Shown: positions 49,362 through 58,241, numbered from the stretch's first letter. The stretch: 64,000 nucleotides of DNA from Mesorhizobium sp. ES1-4 (GCF_020164745.1 NZ_JAIUGV010000011.1:62001-126000); one strand, 5' to 3'. Numbers and translations are program-made. The notes: a model not told the origin generated them from the letters alone.

Positions 49362-50282
49362 ATGCCCATCACCAAGGATACCACTGACCCCGCAACCGCC
49401 GGCCCGGCGATCGTCCTGGTCGAGCCGCAGCTCGGCGAGAACATCGGCATGGTCGCTCGCGCCATGGCCAATTTTGGTCTTTCGGAGCTGCGCCTAGTCA
49501 ACCCGCGCGACGGCTGGCCGAGCGAGAAGGCACGTGCCGCCGCCAGTCGCGCCGACCATGTCATCGACGCCGTCAAGGTGTTCGGCGATCTGGCCTCGGC
49601 GCTCGCCGACCTGAACTTCGTCTTCGCCACCACCGCCAGGCAGCGCGACGGTTTCAAATCCGTGCGTGGCCCGGTGGAAGCTGGCAGGATGCTCCGTGCC
49701 CGCCACGGAATGGGGCAACGCACCGGCATCCTTTTCGGGCGCGAACGCTTCGGCCTCTACAATGACGAGGTTGGCCTTGCCGACGAAATCGTCACTTTCC
49801 CGGTCGACCCCGATTTCTCCTCGCTCAATATCGCCCAGGCGGCCTTGCTGATGTCCTATGAGTGGATGAAGTCGGGCCTGGAGGATGAGACGAAGACCAA
49901 CTTTACTGGGCCGGAGATGAATCCGGCAAGCAAGGAAGAATTGCACGGGCTGTTCGCCTATCTGGAAGGCGCGTTGGAAGCGCGCGGCTATTTTCGACCG
50001 GCGCCGAAGAAGCCGAAAATGGTCGACAATTTGCGCGCGGTGCTGACCCGCGCCGGCTTTGCCGAACCGGAGCTCAAGGTGTTGCGCGGCATCATCTCGT
50101 CGCTGGATCGGTTCTCACCGGCGATGCCGCGCGGCGATGGGTCACCGGGCGATGATCCGAGGCGTTTGCCCGCGGCCGCCGCGCGCGCCCGCAAGGCGGA
50201 GGCTGCCGGCCAGGTGCCGGACGCTGACGGCGACGATGCGGACACGCCGCCGCAGGGCGGCAAGGGAACCGACAATGACTGA
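49362..50282 (+). CDS. trmJ: tRNA (cytidine/uridine-2'-O)-methyltransferase, TrmJ type
   Basis: SPOUT-class RNA methyltransferase of 306 residues predicted to methylate position 32 of tRNA. Knot motifs are VEPQLGENIGMVARAMANFG, GILFGRERFGLYNDEV and NIAQAALLMSYEW. The last 55 residues are a low-complexity acidic tail (Ala, Gly, Asp rich) with no family match. The ATG at 49362 has no clear ribosome site; a TTG at 49353 is in frame. Its stop overlaps the murI start, so the two are co-translated. Confidence 0.87.
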   Translation: MPITKDTTDPATAGPAIVLVEPQLGENIGMVARAMANFGLSELRLVNPRDGWPSEKARAAASRADHVIDAVKVFGDLASALADLNFVFATTARQRDGFKSVRGPVEAGRMLRARHGMGQRTGILFGRERFGLYNDEVGLADEIVTFPVDPDFSSLNIAQAALLMSYEWMKSGLEDETKTNFTGPEMNPASKEELHGLFAYLEGALEARGYFRPAPKKPKMVDNLRAVLTRAGFAEPELKVLRGIISSLDRFSPAMPRGDGSPGDDPRRLPAAAARARKAEAAGQVPDADGDDADTPPQGGKGTDND

Positions 50283-51066
50283 GCAGCCGATCCTGATGTT
50301 CGATTCCGGCGTCGGCGGACTCACCGTTTTGCGCGAGGCGCGCGTCCTGATGCCCGACCGCCGCTTCATCTATGTCGCCGACGATGCCGCTTTTCCGTTT
50401 GGCGCCTGGGAAGAGCCGGCGCTGCGGACCCATATACTTGAGCTGTTCGCCAGATTGCTCGACCGCTTCGCACCGGCCCTTTCGGTCATCGCCTGCAACA
50501 CCGCCTCGACGCTGGTGATCGACGCCTTGCGCGAACGATTTCCCGGCCATCCGTTCGTCGGCACGGTGCCCGCGGTCAAGCCGGCGGCCGAGCGCACCCG
50601 CTCCGGCCTGGTCTCGGTGCTGGCGACCCCGGGCACGGTAAAGCGCCAGTACACGCGCGACCTGATCAGCAAATGGGCGCAGAAATGCCATGTCCGCCTG
50701 GTCGGCAGCGACAGGCTGGCGGGCCTGTCCGAAGCCTATATGCGCGAGGGCTTTGTCGACGAGGAGGCCGTTCGCGCCGAGATCGCGCCCTGCTTCATCG
50801 AACGCGAGGGCATGCGCACCGACATCGTGGTGCTGGCCTGCACGCATTACCCGTTTCTGGTCAATCGCATGCGCAAGACCGCGCCCTGGCCGGTCGACTG
50901 GATCGATCCGGCCGAGGCGATCGCACGGCGAGCCCTTTCGCTGCTGCCGCCCGTCTATGAGGCGCTGCCGCAAGGCGAGCCTGACATGGCGGTCTTCACC
51001 TCGGGCAAGGCGGACTTCGCCGTCAGCCGGCTGATGCAGGGATTCGGGCTGACCGTGCGCCAGTAG
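50275..51066 (+). CDS. murI: Glutamate racemase
   Basis: Makes D-glutamate for peptidoglycan; 263 residues, cytosolic. The two catalytic cysteines are Cys74 in VIACNTAST and Cys189 in LACTHYPF, and the N-terminal FDSGVGGLTVL is diagnostic. AAGGGA seven bases before the ATG at 50275 sets the start inside the end of trmJ. It ends 15 bases from the convergent RNB gene. Confidence 0.95.
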   Translation: MTEQPILMFDSGVGGLTVLREARVLMPDRRFIYVADDAAFPFGAWEEPALRTHILELFARLLDRFAPALSVIACNTASTLVIDALRERFPGHPFVGTVPAVKPAAERTRSGLVSVLATPGTVKRQYTRDLISKWAQKCHVRLVGSDRLAGLSEAYMREGFVDEEAVRAEIAPCFIEREGMRTDIVVLACTHYPFLVNRMRKTAPWPVDWIDPAEAIARRALSLLPPVYEALPQGEPDMAVFTSGKADFAVSRLMQGFGLTVRQ

Positions 51067-51080
51067 ACGGCTGCTGCCAC

Positions 51081-52463
51081 TCAAACAGGTTCGAAGACGA
51101 TGCTGCGTCGATCCGGATCGGCCAGGACCAGCCTTAGTTTCAGATCGTCGCCCTGTCTGAGCCCCGAGGCCTTTACGTTGGCTACGACTGGCATGTCGGC
51201 AAGCTGAACGCGCACGCCATGGTCGACGAAGTCGGTGACGACGGCCTCGAATGTCTTCCCCTCGTGTCCCCTGAGCATTACGGCTTCGGCAAGGTCGATG
51301 GCCGCGTGGTTGATCTGCGAAGCGCGGCTATCCGCACGGCCCATCGCCTTCGGCAACCTGGCGAACGCGTCGGTGACGACCTGCGGCACGGGCTGGCCGT
51401 TGGTGATAGCCAGCGCGCAGCGCACGACATAGCGATCGGCAAGCCGCCTGAGTGGCGCGGTTGCGTGGGCATAGGTCGCGGCCATGGCCTCATGCCAGGG
51501 AACAACGCCGTCCTTGTAGGCTTGATAGGACGCGCCGGAGCTTGCATGGCGTATTTCCAGCATCAGCGCTGCTTGTTGCGGATCGGCCGGATCGAGGGTT
51601 CGCTGATAGTCCCGCAAGCTGGCGGAGGCTGGCCAGGACAGTCCGAGAGCTTGTGCCGCGTTGCGCAGCCTTTGCACCTTGAAGGCATCCGGCTCCGACA
51701 TCACCCGGAACAAGCCGGTATGATGCGCAAGCATGGCATCGGCAATCGCCATGTTGGCGGCCAGCGAAAGCGCGGCATTGTCCTGCTCGGATTGCAGCAG
51801 CGGTCTGAACGAAAGCCGGAATGTGCCATCGGCAAGCCTTTCCACCTCCTGCTCGGGTGGGTCGACGCGGGAAGCCCCGCGACGCTTTTCGTTCGTCGCC
51901 ATGCGCCGCGCCATTTCAGCGAAGCCGGCCGGAACGTCGGATGCCTTCACGCTGTCATAGGCGAGCTTTGCCCGGCTTTGAATGATTGCCCGCTCCGCGC
52001 CGTCCAGTTTCGTCGCACCGTCCTGCGCAACCCGAACCGTGAAGATAACGGCTGGGCGGGGTCCATCCGGCAACAGGCTCGCCGCAGCCTCGGCAATCGC
52101 CGGCGGGTAGAGCCCGGCCCTGCCGTCCGGCAAGTAGAGCGTCTCGCCTCGCGTCCAGGCTTCGAGATCCACCGGGTCGCCGTCCTGGACGAACCAGGCC
52201 ACATCGGCGATGGCATAATGCAGCAGAAGATCACTGCCGCTCGCCTCGATCGAGAACGCTTGATCGAGATCGGTGGAGGCAGCCGGATCGAGCGTCACGA
52301 AAGGCATCGCCCTTCGATCGGCATGCTGGTCGGGCACACGTCTGGTTGCGGCCTCCGCCGTGGCCAATACGTCAGCCGGAAATCCATCCGGCACGTGCAA
52401 TTCGGTGCGGATTTTCGCCAGGCCGGCGGAGAGAACCTGTGAGGGATCTGTCAGGGATTTCAT
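51081..52463 (-). CDS. RNB-domain ribonuclease, short form
   Basis: RNase II/R superfamily protein of 460 residues with the catalytic RNB domain but without full cold-shock and S1 RNA-binding domains. The metal and catalytic site reads TLDPAASTDLDQA: Asp59, Asp65 and Asp67 are kept, but the fourth acidic position (D210 of E. coli RNase II) is Gln68. That DLDQ form is common in a separate RNB subfamily of actinobacteria and alphaproteobacteria. AHATAPLRRLADRYV is the conserved RNA-channel segment. Likely a 3'-5' exonuclease, activity not certain. It stands alone. Confidence 0.82.
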   Translation of the reverse strand: MKSLTDPSQVLSAGLAKIRTELHVPDGFPADVLATAEAATRRVPDQHADRRAMPFVTLDPAASTDLDQAFSIEASGSDLLLHYAIADVAWFVQDGDPVDLEAWTRGETLYLPDGRAGLYPPAIAEAAASLLPDGPRPAVIFTVRVAQDGATKLDGAERAIIQSRAKLAYDSVKASDVPAGFAEMARRMATNEKRRGASRVDPPEQEVERLADGTFRLSFRPLLQSEQDNAALSLAANMAIADAMLAHHTGLFRVMSEPDAFKVQRLRNAAQALGLSWPASASLRDYQRTLDPADPQQAALMLEIRHASSGASYQAYKDGVVPWHEAMAATYAHATAPLRRLADRYVVRCALAITNGQPVPQVVTDAFARLPKAMGRADSRASQINHAAIDLAEAVMLRGHEGKTFEAVVTDFVDHGVRVQLADMPVVANVKASGLRQGDDLKLRLVLADPDRRSIVFEPV

Positions 52464-52622
52464 TCAGCCGTCCTACACTGGGGTTCCGGACACGGGAAGG
52501 CTGCCAACGAAAATCGTCAAGCCCAGCCATGGGCTGGCACCCAGGCGGACCGGAACATGCCGCTGGCGCTGGAACCGCCGCCCAAGCGCGGCGTTTTCTC
52601 CTGACAGCAAAGGAGACCCGCC

Positions 52623-52805
52623 ATGCCTGCCACCTCGAAAGCCCAGCAGAAGGCCGCCGGCGCCGCCCTCTCGGCCAAGCGCGGCGAGACAAAAAAGAGC
52701 GAACTCAAGGGCGCATCAAAGAGCATGTATGAATCGATGGATGAAAAGCAGCTCGAGGAATTCGCCGAGACCAAGCGCAAGGGCTTGCCTGACAAGAAGC
52801 CATAA
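52623..52805 (+). CDS. Small basic DUF3008-type protein
   Basis: A 60-residue hydrophilic protein, MPATSKAQQKAAGAALSAKR at the start and MDEKQLEEFAETKRKGLP near the end, matching the short DUF3008-type proteins of Rhizobiales. Lys, Ala, Ser and Glu make up most of it, so it is probably unstructured in part. AAGGAG eight bases before the ATG supports expression. Function unknown. Confidence 0.8.
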   Translation: MPATSKAQQKAAGAALSAKRGETKKSELKGASKSMYESMDEKQLEEFAETKRKGLPDKKP

Positions 52806-52956
52806 GCTTGCCCTCATTGCCGGTGGTGGTCGCAGCTTTCGGCAACAGTCCCCGATCACGAACTCGGCAACCTCAAAAAAGGTCGCACGGAGCCCGTTAC
52901 TCTAGCTCCAGCCCGTAATCGCTCCCGGTCGATGCCCGACGGCAACTGCAAGCGAA

Positions 52957-52984
52957 AGGAGCCCACGACGGATCGCGGGCTCCT
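52957..52984 (-). terminator. Terminator of the small secreted-protein gene
   Basis: AGGAGCCC pairs with GGGCTCCT (8 bp) around a 12-nt loop. On the minus strand it lies 43 bases after the stop of the gene at 53028-53225 and is followed by TTTCGCTT. Confidence 0.65.
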
Positions 52985-53027
52985 GGAAATTGACAAAGTA
53001 TCGAACTGCGCTCTGTTGTTCGGCCGC

Positions 53028-53225
53028 TTACCAGCGGTGGCAGCGCCTAACTCTTTCGACGATCACCCTGCGATGGCCATGCCGCCACACCACGCGCTTT
53101 TTGACGATGACCCGGCAGACCTGCTTGTGGCCGTGCCAATGGCGCGCCATGGCCGGTTCCGGGGCAACCGCCATCGAACCTGCAAGCACCGCGGCGCCTG
53201 CCAGGGTAAGGAAGAACTTCTTCAT
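53028..53225 (-). CDS. Small secreted His/Arg-rich protein
   Basis: A 65-residue protein with a clear Sec signal peptide (KKFFLTLAGAAVLAGSMAVA, cleavage near AMA) and a mature part of about 38 residues rich in His, Arg and Val with two cysteines (RHWHGHKQVCRVIVKKRVV...RRCHRW). AAGGAG nine bases before the ATG supports it. The His and Cys content suggests metal binding in the periplasm, which is inference. Similar small His-rich secreted proteins are common in rhizobia without known function. Confidence 0.75.
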   Translation of the reverse strand: MKKFFLTLAGAAVLAGSMAVAPEPAMARHWHGHKQVCRVIVKKRVVWRHGHRRVIVERVRRCHRW

Positions 53226-53598
53226 GCAATTTGGCTCCTTTAGCTCCAGTCCCTTCCTGGTGCCGTTGGCGCAAAACCTCCCGCCATTCCGGCATCGCTC
53301 AACGCCGGCAACGCTATATGGTTGCGTTGCGCCGTGCTACTCACAAGCTTGACACCGGTTAAATCTCGGTTTAACCAGCCGCCAACGCCGGGCAGCGATG
53401 TCCGGTGTTTGTTTTGCATACGCAAGATCTGTCACCATAGCTGTTTCCGATCTTGTTTGAACTGACGTGTCCCGTGGGTTTTCCGCCGCGTTGCGTGGGA
53501 AAACCCTGTCAGGTCTCGAAAACGGAGGCCAGAGGAGGGCGCGTTTCCTTCACCCGGACCATGAGGTGCCGGGTGTGTTGTTTTGAAAAGGGAATGCG
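53226..53598 (+). promoter_or_regulatory. Promoter and structured leader of rpsD
   Basis: A 373-base region without genes. TTGACA at 53349-53354 overlaps the palindrome GGTTAAA-n6-TTTAACC (53357-53376) and may be the -35 box. Downstream are two hairpins: GGGTTTTCC/GGAAAACCC (53476-53484 and 53498-53506) and CACCCGG/CCGGGTG (53551-53557 and 53569-53575), the second followed by TGTTGTTTTG and then the rpsD ribosome site AAAAGGGA. The layout fits a regulated ribosomal-protein leader. Confidence 0.55.
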
Positions 53599-54216
53599 AT
53601 GAGCAAGCGCGAATCCGCGAAATACAAGATCGACCGCCGTCTTGGCGAAAATATCTGGGGCCGCCCGAAGTCCCCGGTCAACAAGCGTGAATACGGTCCC
53701 GGCCAGCATGGCCAGCGCCGCAAGGGCAAGCTTTCCGACTTCGGCCTGCAGCTGCGCGCCAAGCAGAAGCTGAAGGGTCACTATGGCGACGTTTCGGAAA
53801 AGCAGTTCCGCAAGGTCTATGAAGAGGCTGACCGCCGCAAGGGCGACACCTCGGAGAACTTGATCGGCCTGCTCGAATCGCGTCTCGACGCGGTCGTCTA
53901 CCGCGCCAAGTTCGTGCCGACCATTTTCGCCGCCCGCCAGTTCGTCAACCACGGCCACGTCAACGTCAACGGCAAGCGCGTCAACATCGGCTCGTACCGC
54001 TGCAAGCCGGGCGATGTCGTCGAAGTGCGCGAAAAGTCGAAGCAGCTGGTCATCGTCCTGGAATCGGTCGGCCTCGCCGAGCGCGACGTGCCGGACTACA
54101 TCGAAGCCGATCACAACAAGATGGTCGCGACCTTCTCGCGCATCCCCGGCCTCGCCGACGTTCCGTTCGCCGTGCAGATGGAACCGAACCTGGTCGTCGA
54201 ATTCTACTCGCGCTAA
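53599..54216 (+). CDS. rpsD: Small ribosomal subunit protein uS4
   Basis: Primary 16S rRNA-binding protein, 205 residues, the usual alphaproteobacterial length. MSKRESAKYKIDRRLGENIWG, then SPVNKREYGPGQHGQRRK and the S4 RNA-binding domain RQFVNHGHVNVNGKRVNIGS are all present. AAAAGGGA precedes the ATG. It is a single-gene unit between its own leader and a strong terminator. Confidence 0.98.
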   Translation: MSKRESAKYKIDRRLGENIWGRPKSPVNKREYGPGQHGQRRKGKLSDFGLQLRAKQKLKGHYGDVSEKQFRKVYEEADRRKGDTSENLIGLLESRLDAVVYRAKFVPTIFAARQFVNHGHVNVNGKRVNIGSYRCKPGDVVEVREKSKQLVIVLESVGLAERDVPDYIEADHNKMVATFSRIPGLADVPFAVQMEPNLVVEFYSR

Positions 54217-54240
54217 GCGAACGCTTTTCTGCGCTATCGG

Positions 54241-54267
54241 AAAAGGCCGCCTTCGAGGCGGCCTTTT
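54241..54267 (+). terminator. Terminator of rpsD
   Basis: AAAGGCCGCC pairs with GGCGGCCTTT (10 bp) around a TTCGA loop and runs into a T tract, 26 bases after the stop. Confidence 0.92.
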
Positions 54268-54352
54268 TGCTTTGGGTCATTCGCTTTGCCGTTTCGATTT
54301 TCCGGCCGATGCGTTAATCCGGGCGGAAGTCACATTCCGGGGCCGACGCGCC

Positions 54353-55240
54353 ATGAATATGCTGCAAGACATCGAGACGCTCGAGCCGGCCGCCGAAACC
54401 GGCTCCCATCCGCTGTTCGCTGATGTGCCGTCCTCGGTCGAATTCAACAAACTGCGCAAGCGGCTGCTGCGGCAGACCCGCCAGGCGATCGAGGACTTCT
54501 CGATGGTCAAGCCGGGTGAGCGCTGGCTGGTGGCGCTGTCAGGCGGCAAGGATTCCTACGGCCTGCTGGCCATGCTGCTCGACCTCAAATGGCGCGGACT
54601 GCTGCCGGTCGAATTGCTGGCCTGCAACCTCGACCAGGGCCAGCCGAATTTCCCCAAGCACATCCTGCCCGACTATCTCGACGCCAACGGCATAGCGCAC
54701 CGCATCGAATACCGGGACACCTATTCGGTCGTCACCGACAAGCTGCCCCAGGGCAGCACCTATTGTTCGCTCTGTTCGCGGCTGCGGCGCGGCCATCTCT
54801 ACCGGATAGCGCGTGAGGAAGGATGCGCGGCGCTGGTTCTCGGCCATCATCGCGAGGACATTCTCGAGACCTTCTTCATGAACCTGTTCCATGGCGGCCG
54901 GCTTGCCGCCATGCCGCCAAAACTGCTCAACGACGACGGCGACGTCATGGTGTTGCGGCCGCTGAGCTACTGCGCCGAGGTCGATCTGGAGAAATTCGCT
55001 GCCGCGATGCGATTCCCGATCATCCCTTGCGATCTCTGCGGCAGCCAGGAAGGGCTGCAGCGCAACGCCATGAAGGCGATGCTCGAGGACATCGAAAGGC
55101 GCATGCCCGGCCGCAAGGACACCATGATCCGCGCACTGTCCAACACCAGGCCGTCGCATCTGCTCGACCGAAAGCTGTTCGATTTCGCCGCTCTCAACGA
55201 AACCCTCGCGATCAGGCAAGACATTTCCGATGACGTTTGA
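54353..55240 (+). CDS. ttcA: tRNA 2-thiocytidine biosynthesis protein TtcA
   Basis: Thiolates cytidine 32 of tRNA; 295 residues, cytosolic. The PP-loop ATP site is SGGKDS at residues 63-68. Cysteines of the 4Fe-4S site lie in CSLCSR and CDLCGS. LGHHREDILETFFMNLFHGG is the typical central motif. The ATG at 54353 is the only good start in the long open frame that overlaps rpsD. Its end overlaps the inositol-phosphatase-family gene by 11 bases. Confidence 0.93.
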   Translation: MNMLQDIETLEPAAETGSHPLFADVPSSVEFNKLRKRLLRQTRQAIEDFSMVKPGERWLVALSGGKDSYGLLAMLLDLKWRGLLPVELLACNLDQGQPNFPKHILPDYLDANGIAHRIEYRDTYSVVTDKLPQGSTYCSLCSRLRRGHLYRIAREEGCAALVLGHHREDILETFFMNLFHGGRLAAMPPKLLNDDGDVMVLRPLSYCAEVDLEKFAAAMRFPIIPCDLCGSQEGLQRNAMKAMLEDIERRMPGRKDTMIRALSNTRPSHLLDRKLFDFAALNETLAIRQDISDDV

Positions 55241-56057
55241 CGATACCGCGATCGACTGGCTGGCCGGCATTCTGGCCGAGGCAGCCCAAGCTGAAATCAT
55301 GCCGCGCTTCCGCCGATTGGGCGATGGCGACATCCGCCAGAAGACTTCCGCCGCCGACCTGGTGACGGAGGCCGATGTCAACGCCGAGCGGCTGATCTCC
55401 GCCAGGCTGCGCGACCGCTATCCTTCGGCCATGGTGGTGGGCGAAGAGGCCTGTTCCGAAAATCCGGCGCTGCTCGACGGCCTGGGCGATGCCGAACTGG
55501 CATTCACTGTCGACCCGGTCGACGGCACCTTCAACTTCGCATCCGGCGTACCGCTGTTCGGGGTCATGCTGGCGGTGGTGGTCAGGGGCGAGACGGTCGC
55601 GGGCATCATCCATGATCCTGTCGGCAAGGATTGGCTCATCGCCGCCAGGGGCGCCGGCAGCCATATCAGGCATGCCCATGGCAGCCTGGAGAAAGTCCAT
55701 GTGGCGCCGCCCGTGCCGATCTCGCAGATGACGGGCGCGGTTTCCTGGCAATATCTCGACGAGCCGGAGCGCTCACGCCTTGCGCGCAACCAGACCAAGG
55801 CATTGTCTCAGTTCGCCTATCGCTGCGCGGCCCACGAATATCGCCTGCTGGCCAGCGGGCATGCGCATTTTGTCGTCTACAACAAGCTGATGCCCTGGGA
55901 TCATCTGCCCGGCGTGCTGATCCATCAGGAAGCTGGCGGCCACGCCGCGCGCATCGATGGCAGCGCCTATCTGCCTTCGCATGTCGACGGCGGCCTGCTG
56001 GTCGCGCCGGACCAGGACAGCTGGCAGGAACTGCGCCGGGAACTGTGGGCGGAATAG
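55230..56057 (+). CDS. Inositol monophosphatase family protein
   Basis: Mg-dependent phosphatase of 275 residues in the IMPase/SuhB/HisN family. The metal site is VVGEEA and DPVDGTFNFASG, and the third site is present as WDHLPGVLI. The ATG at 55230 overlaps the end of ttcA, so it is translated with it. Substrate may be inositol phosphate, histidinol phosphate or another sugar phosphate; the sequence does not decide. Confidence 0.88.
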   Translation: MTFDDTAIDWLAGILAEAAQAEIMPRFRRLGDGDIRQKTSAADLVTEADVNAERLISARLRDRYPSAMVVGEEACSENPALLDGLGDAELAFTVDPVDGTFNFASGVPLFGVMLAVVVRGETVAGIIHDPVGKDWLIAARGAGSHIRHAHGSLEKVHVAPPVPISQMTGAVSWQYLDEPERSRLARNQTKALSQFAYRCAAHEYRLLASGHAHFVVYNKLMPWDHLPGVLIHQEAGGHAARIDGSAYLPSHVDGGLLVAPDQDSWQELRRELWAE

Positions 56058-56087
56058 GTTAGCTTCCGCGTGGTGTCGGCGGCAAGC

Positions 56088-57374
56088 TCAATGCAGGTCG
56101 GTAACGTGCCCTGACACAGGTGCGTTCTGCGGCTGGAACATCTTGCCGCGCTCGGCAACGAGAATCATCAACAGCGCTGCGACCGAGACGCCGCAAAAAC
56201 CAGCGGCCAACGGCGTCACCGTGCCGTTGAAAGCCTGGCCGATCAGCGTGCCGAGAATGCCGCCGAGAAACGTTTGCATGAAACCCAGGATGGACGACGC
56301 CGTGCCGGCCAATTGACCAAGCGGTTCCATGGCCAAGGCGTTGAAATTGGCGCCGAGGCAGCCAAACGGCAGCATGGCGCCGGCAAAGAAGGTGATGAAC
56401 AGCCAGAGCGGCATTTTCATTTCCAGTGAAACCACCAGCCAGGCCAGGCTGATCGCCAGAAACAGCAGCAGCGCGCTTTGCGACAGGCGGCGCATCCCGA
56501 CGCGGCCGACGAGGCGCGAGTTCAGAAAATTGGAGAAGGCGAGCACGCCCGCGACACCGGCAAAGATGACGGGAAACATCTCGCCGACGTTGAAGATGTT
56601 GACATAAATCTGCTGCGCCGAGGCGATGAAGCCGAACATGGCGCCGAAGATGAAAGTGCTGGCGAAGGCATAGCAGAGCGCGATGCGGTTGGTGAGCACG
56701 ATACGGAAGCCGCCGATTATGGAGGAGACGGTCAGTGACCGGCGATATTCGGGATGCAGCGTCTCGGGCAAGCGCAGCAGCGACCATGCCGACACGACCA
56801 GGGCGCCGACCGCCATGGTGACGAATATCCAATGCCAGGTCGCGAACAGCATGATGAACTGGCCGATGCCTGGCGCCACGACCGGGATGGCCATGAACAC
56901 CATGAAGATCAGCGACATGACTTCGGCCATGCGCCGCCCATCGAATGTATCGCGCACGATCGAGACCGCAATGACGCGCGTGGCGGCCGCGCCAAGCCCT
57001 TGCACGGCCCTGCATATCAGAAGCGTTTCAAAGCTCGGCGCGATAGCGGCCGCAGCGGCCGCCGCCACGTAGATGATCAGGCCGGCGACCAGCGGCGAGC
57101 GACGCCCGAAACGGTCCGAGATCGGCCCGAAGAACAGTTGGCCTCCGCCGAAGCCCAGTATATAGGCGGTGACCACATATTGCCGGTGGTTTTCATTCTC
57201 GACGCCCAGCGAGGCGCCAATTTGCTGCAGCGCTGGCAGCATGATGTCGATGGCGAGCGAATTGAGCGCCATCAGCGCCGCGCAGAGCGCGATGAACTCC
57301 CAGCGCGGAATAGGCAATTGGCTTGCCCGCGGCGAGGTGCTTGCCCCTTGCGGCGCTGATTTCTGCTGGTCCAC
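56088..57374 (-). CDS. MFS drug-resistance transporter, Bcr/CflA type
   Basis: Inner-membrane exporter of 428 residues with twelve membrane segments. FFGPISDRFGRRSPLV is the loop 2-3 MFS motif, and ALNSLAIDIMLPALQQIG is the Bcr/CflA N-terminal helix pattern (14 residues after a polar tail). It starts with GTG at 57374. It is the last gene of the minus-strand group after grxD, 147 bases away, and is probably not part of the purL operon. Confidence 0.9.
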   Translation of the reverse strand: MDQQKSAPQGASTSPRASQLPIPRWEFIALCAALMALNSLAIDIMLPALQQIGASLGVENENHRQYVVTAYILGFGGGQLFFGPISDRFGRRSPLVAGLIIYVAAAAAAAIAPSFETLLICRAVQGLGAAATRVIAVSIVRDTFDGRRMAEVMSLIFMVFMAIPVVAPGIGQFIMLFATWHWIFVTMAVGALVVSAWSLLRLPETLHPEYRRSLTVSSIIGGFRIVLTNRIALCYAFASTFIFGAMFGFIASAQQIYVNIFNVGEMFPVIFAGVAGVLAFSNFLNSRLVGRVGMRRLSQSALLLFLAISLAWLVVSLEMKMPLWLFITFFAGAMLPFGCLGANFNALAMEPLGQLAGTASSILGFMQTFLGGILGTLIGQAFNGTVTPLAAGFCGVSVAALLMILVAERGKMFQPQNAPVSGHVTDLH

Positions 57375-57520
57375 GGCAAGTCCGATCTCTCAAACGACAA
57401 CGCGCCGGTGGGCCGGCGCATTGGCTCGTCCTGGTCCCGCTCTCCGGGATGTAAAAATTGCCGAGGTGGGGCCGCCCCGGTGGCCAGGGCACGCCGATAT
57501 CGACATGCCCGAAACTGAAG

Positions 57521-57856
57521 TCAGGCGGCGCCTTTGACGCCGACGCCCTTCTCGACCAGGAAGGTCTGCAACTCGCCAGCCTGGAACATTTCGCGGATGA
57601 TATCGCAGCCGCCGACGAATTCGCCCTTGACGTAGAGCTGCGGGATCGTCGGCCAGTTGGAATAGTCCTTGATGCCTTGGCGCAGTTCCGCGGAGTCCAG
57701 CACATTCACGCCTTTATAGTCGGCGCCGATATAGTCGAGGATCTGCACGACCTGACCGGAAAATCCGCATTGCGGAAAGCCGGGGGTGCCTTTCATGAAG
57801 AGGACGACGTCGTTGCCCTTCACTTCGTTGTCGATGTAGTCGTTGATACCGCTCAT
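57521..57856 (-). CDS. grxD: Monothiol glutaredoxin, CGFS type
   Basis: Grx4/GrxD of 111 residues. The monothiol active site is CGFS at residues 30-33 with the preceding MKGTPGFPQ; WPTIPQLYVKGEFVGGCDI is the glutathione-binding part. CGFS glutaredoxins hold a shared 2Fe-2S cluster, often with BolA, and deliver it to targets. AAGGA sets the ATG at 57856. bolA is the next gene upstream, which supports the partnership. Confidence 0.95.
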   Translation of the reverse strand: MSGINDYIDNEVKGNDVVLFMKGTPGFPQCGFSGQVVQILDYIGADYKGVNVLDSAELRQGIKDYSNWPTIPQLYVKGEFVGGCDIIREMFQAGELQTFLVEKGVGVKGAA

Positions 57857-58007
57857 GGAATATCCTTTCACGCCCGTGGGAGCCAGGCTCGAAACATGTC
57901 TTTCAAATAAACCCATAGGTTGCCCGAAACAAGACTTTAGCCGCGCCAGCGCCGAAATGGCGTAAAGGATGGGCCGCTTTGTGCCAAGCGTGTGGGCTGG
58001 AAATGCC

Positions 58008-58241
58008 TCAGTCGGGAACGCTGGTCTGCAGCGCCAGCGCGTGCAGCACGCCGCCCATATTGCCCTTCAGCGCGTCATAGACCATCTGGTGCTGCTGGAC
58101 GCGGCTTTTTCCCCGAAAGCTCTCGGCCACGACCTCGGCCGCGTAGTGATCGCCATCGCCGGCGAGGTCGCGGATCGTCACGCGGGCGTCCGGTATGCCG
58201 TCCTTGATCAGTTTTTCGATGTCGTGGGCGTCCATTGCCAT
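58008..58241 (-). CDS. bolA: BolA-family protein
   Basis: A 77-residue BolA/YrbA protein: MAMDAHDIEKLIKDGIPDAR, then DHYAAEVVAESFRGKSRVQQ with the conserved His, and HQMVYDALKGNMGG with the loop of the FVKRLxHRxxY-like BolA signature. AGGAA six bases before the ATG at 58241 sets the start. It partners monothiol glutaredoxins in Fe-S trafficking and iron sensing; grxD follows 151 bases later. Confidence 0.92.
   Translation of the reverse strand: MAMDAHDIEKLIKDGIPDARVTIRDLAGDGDHYAAEVVAESFRGKSRVQQHQMVYDALKGNMGGVLHALALQTSVPD

Noticed and set aside
53357..53376. CtrA binding site TTAA-N7-TTAAC
   Set aside because: The half-sites TTAA and TTAAC are 8 bases apart, not 7, so it does not meet the consensus; the palindrome is kept as part of the rpsD region only.
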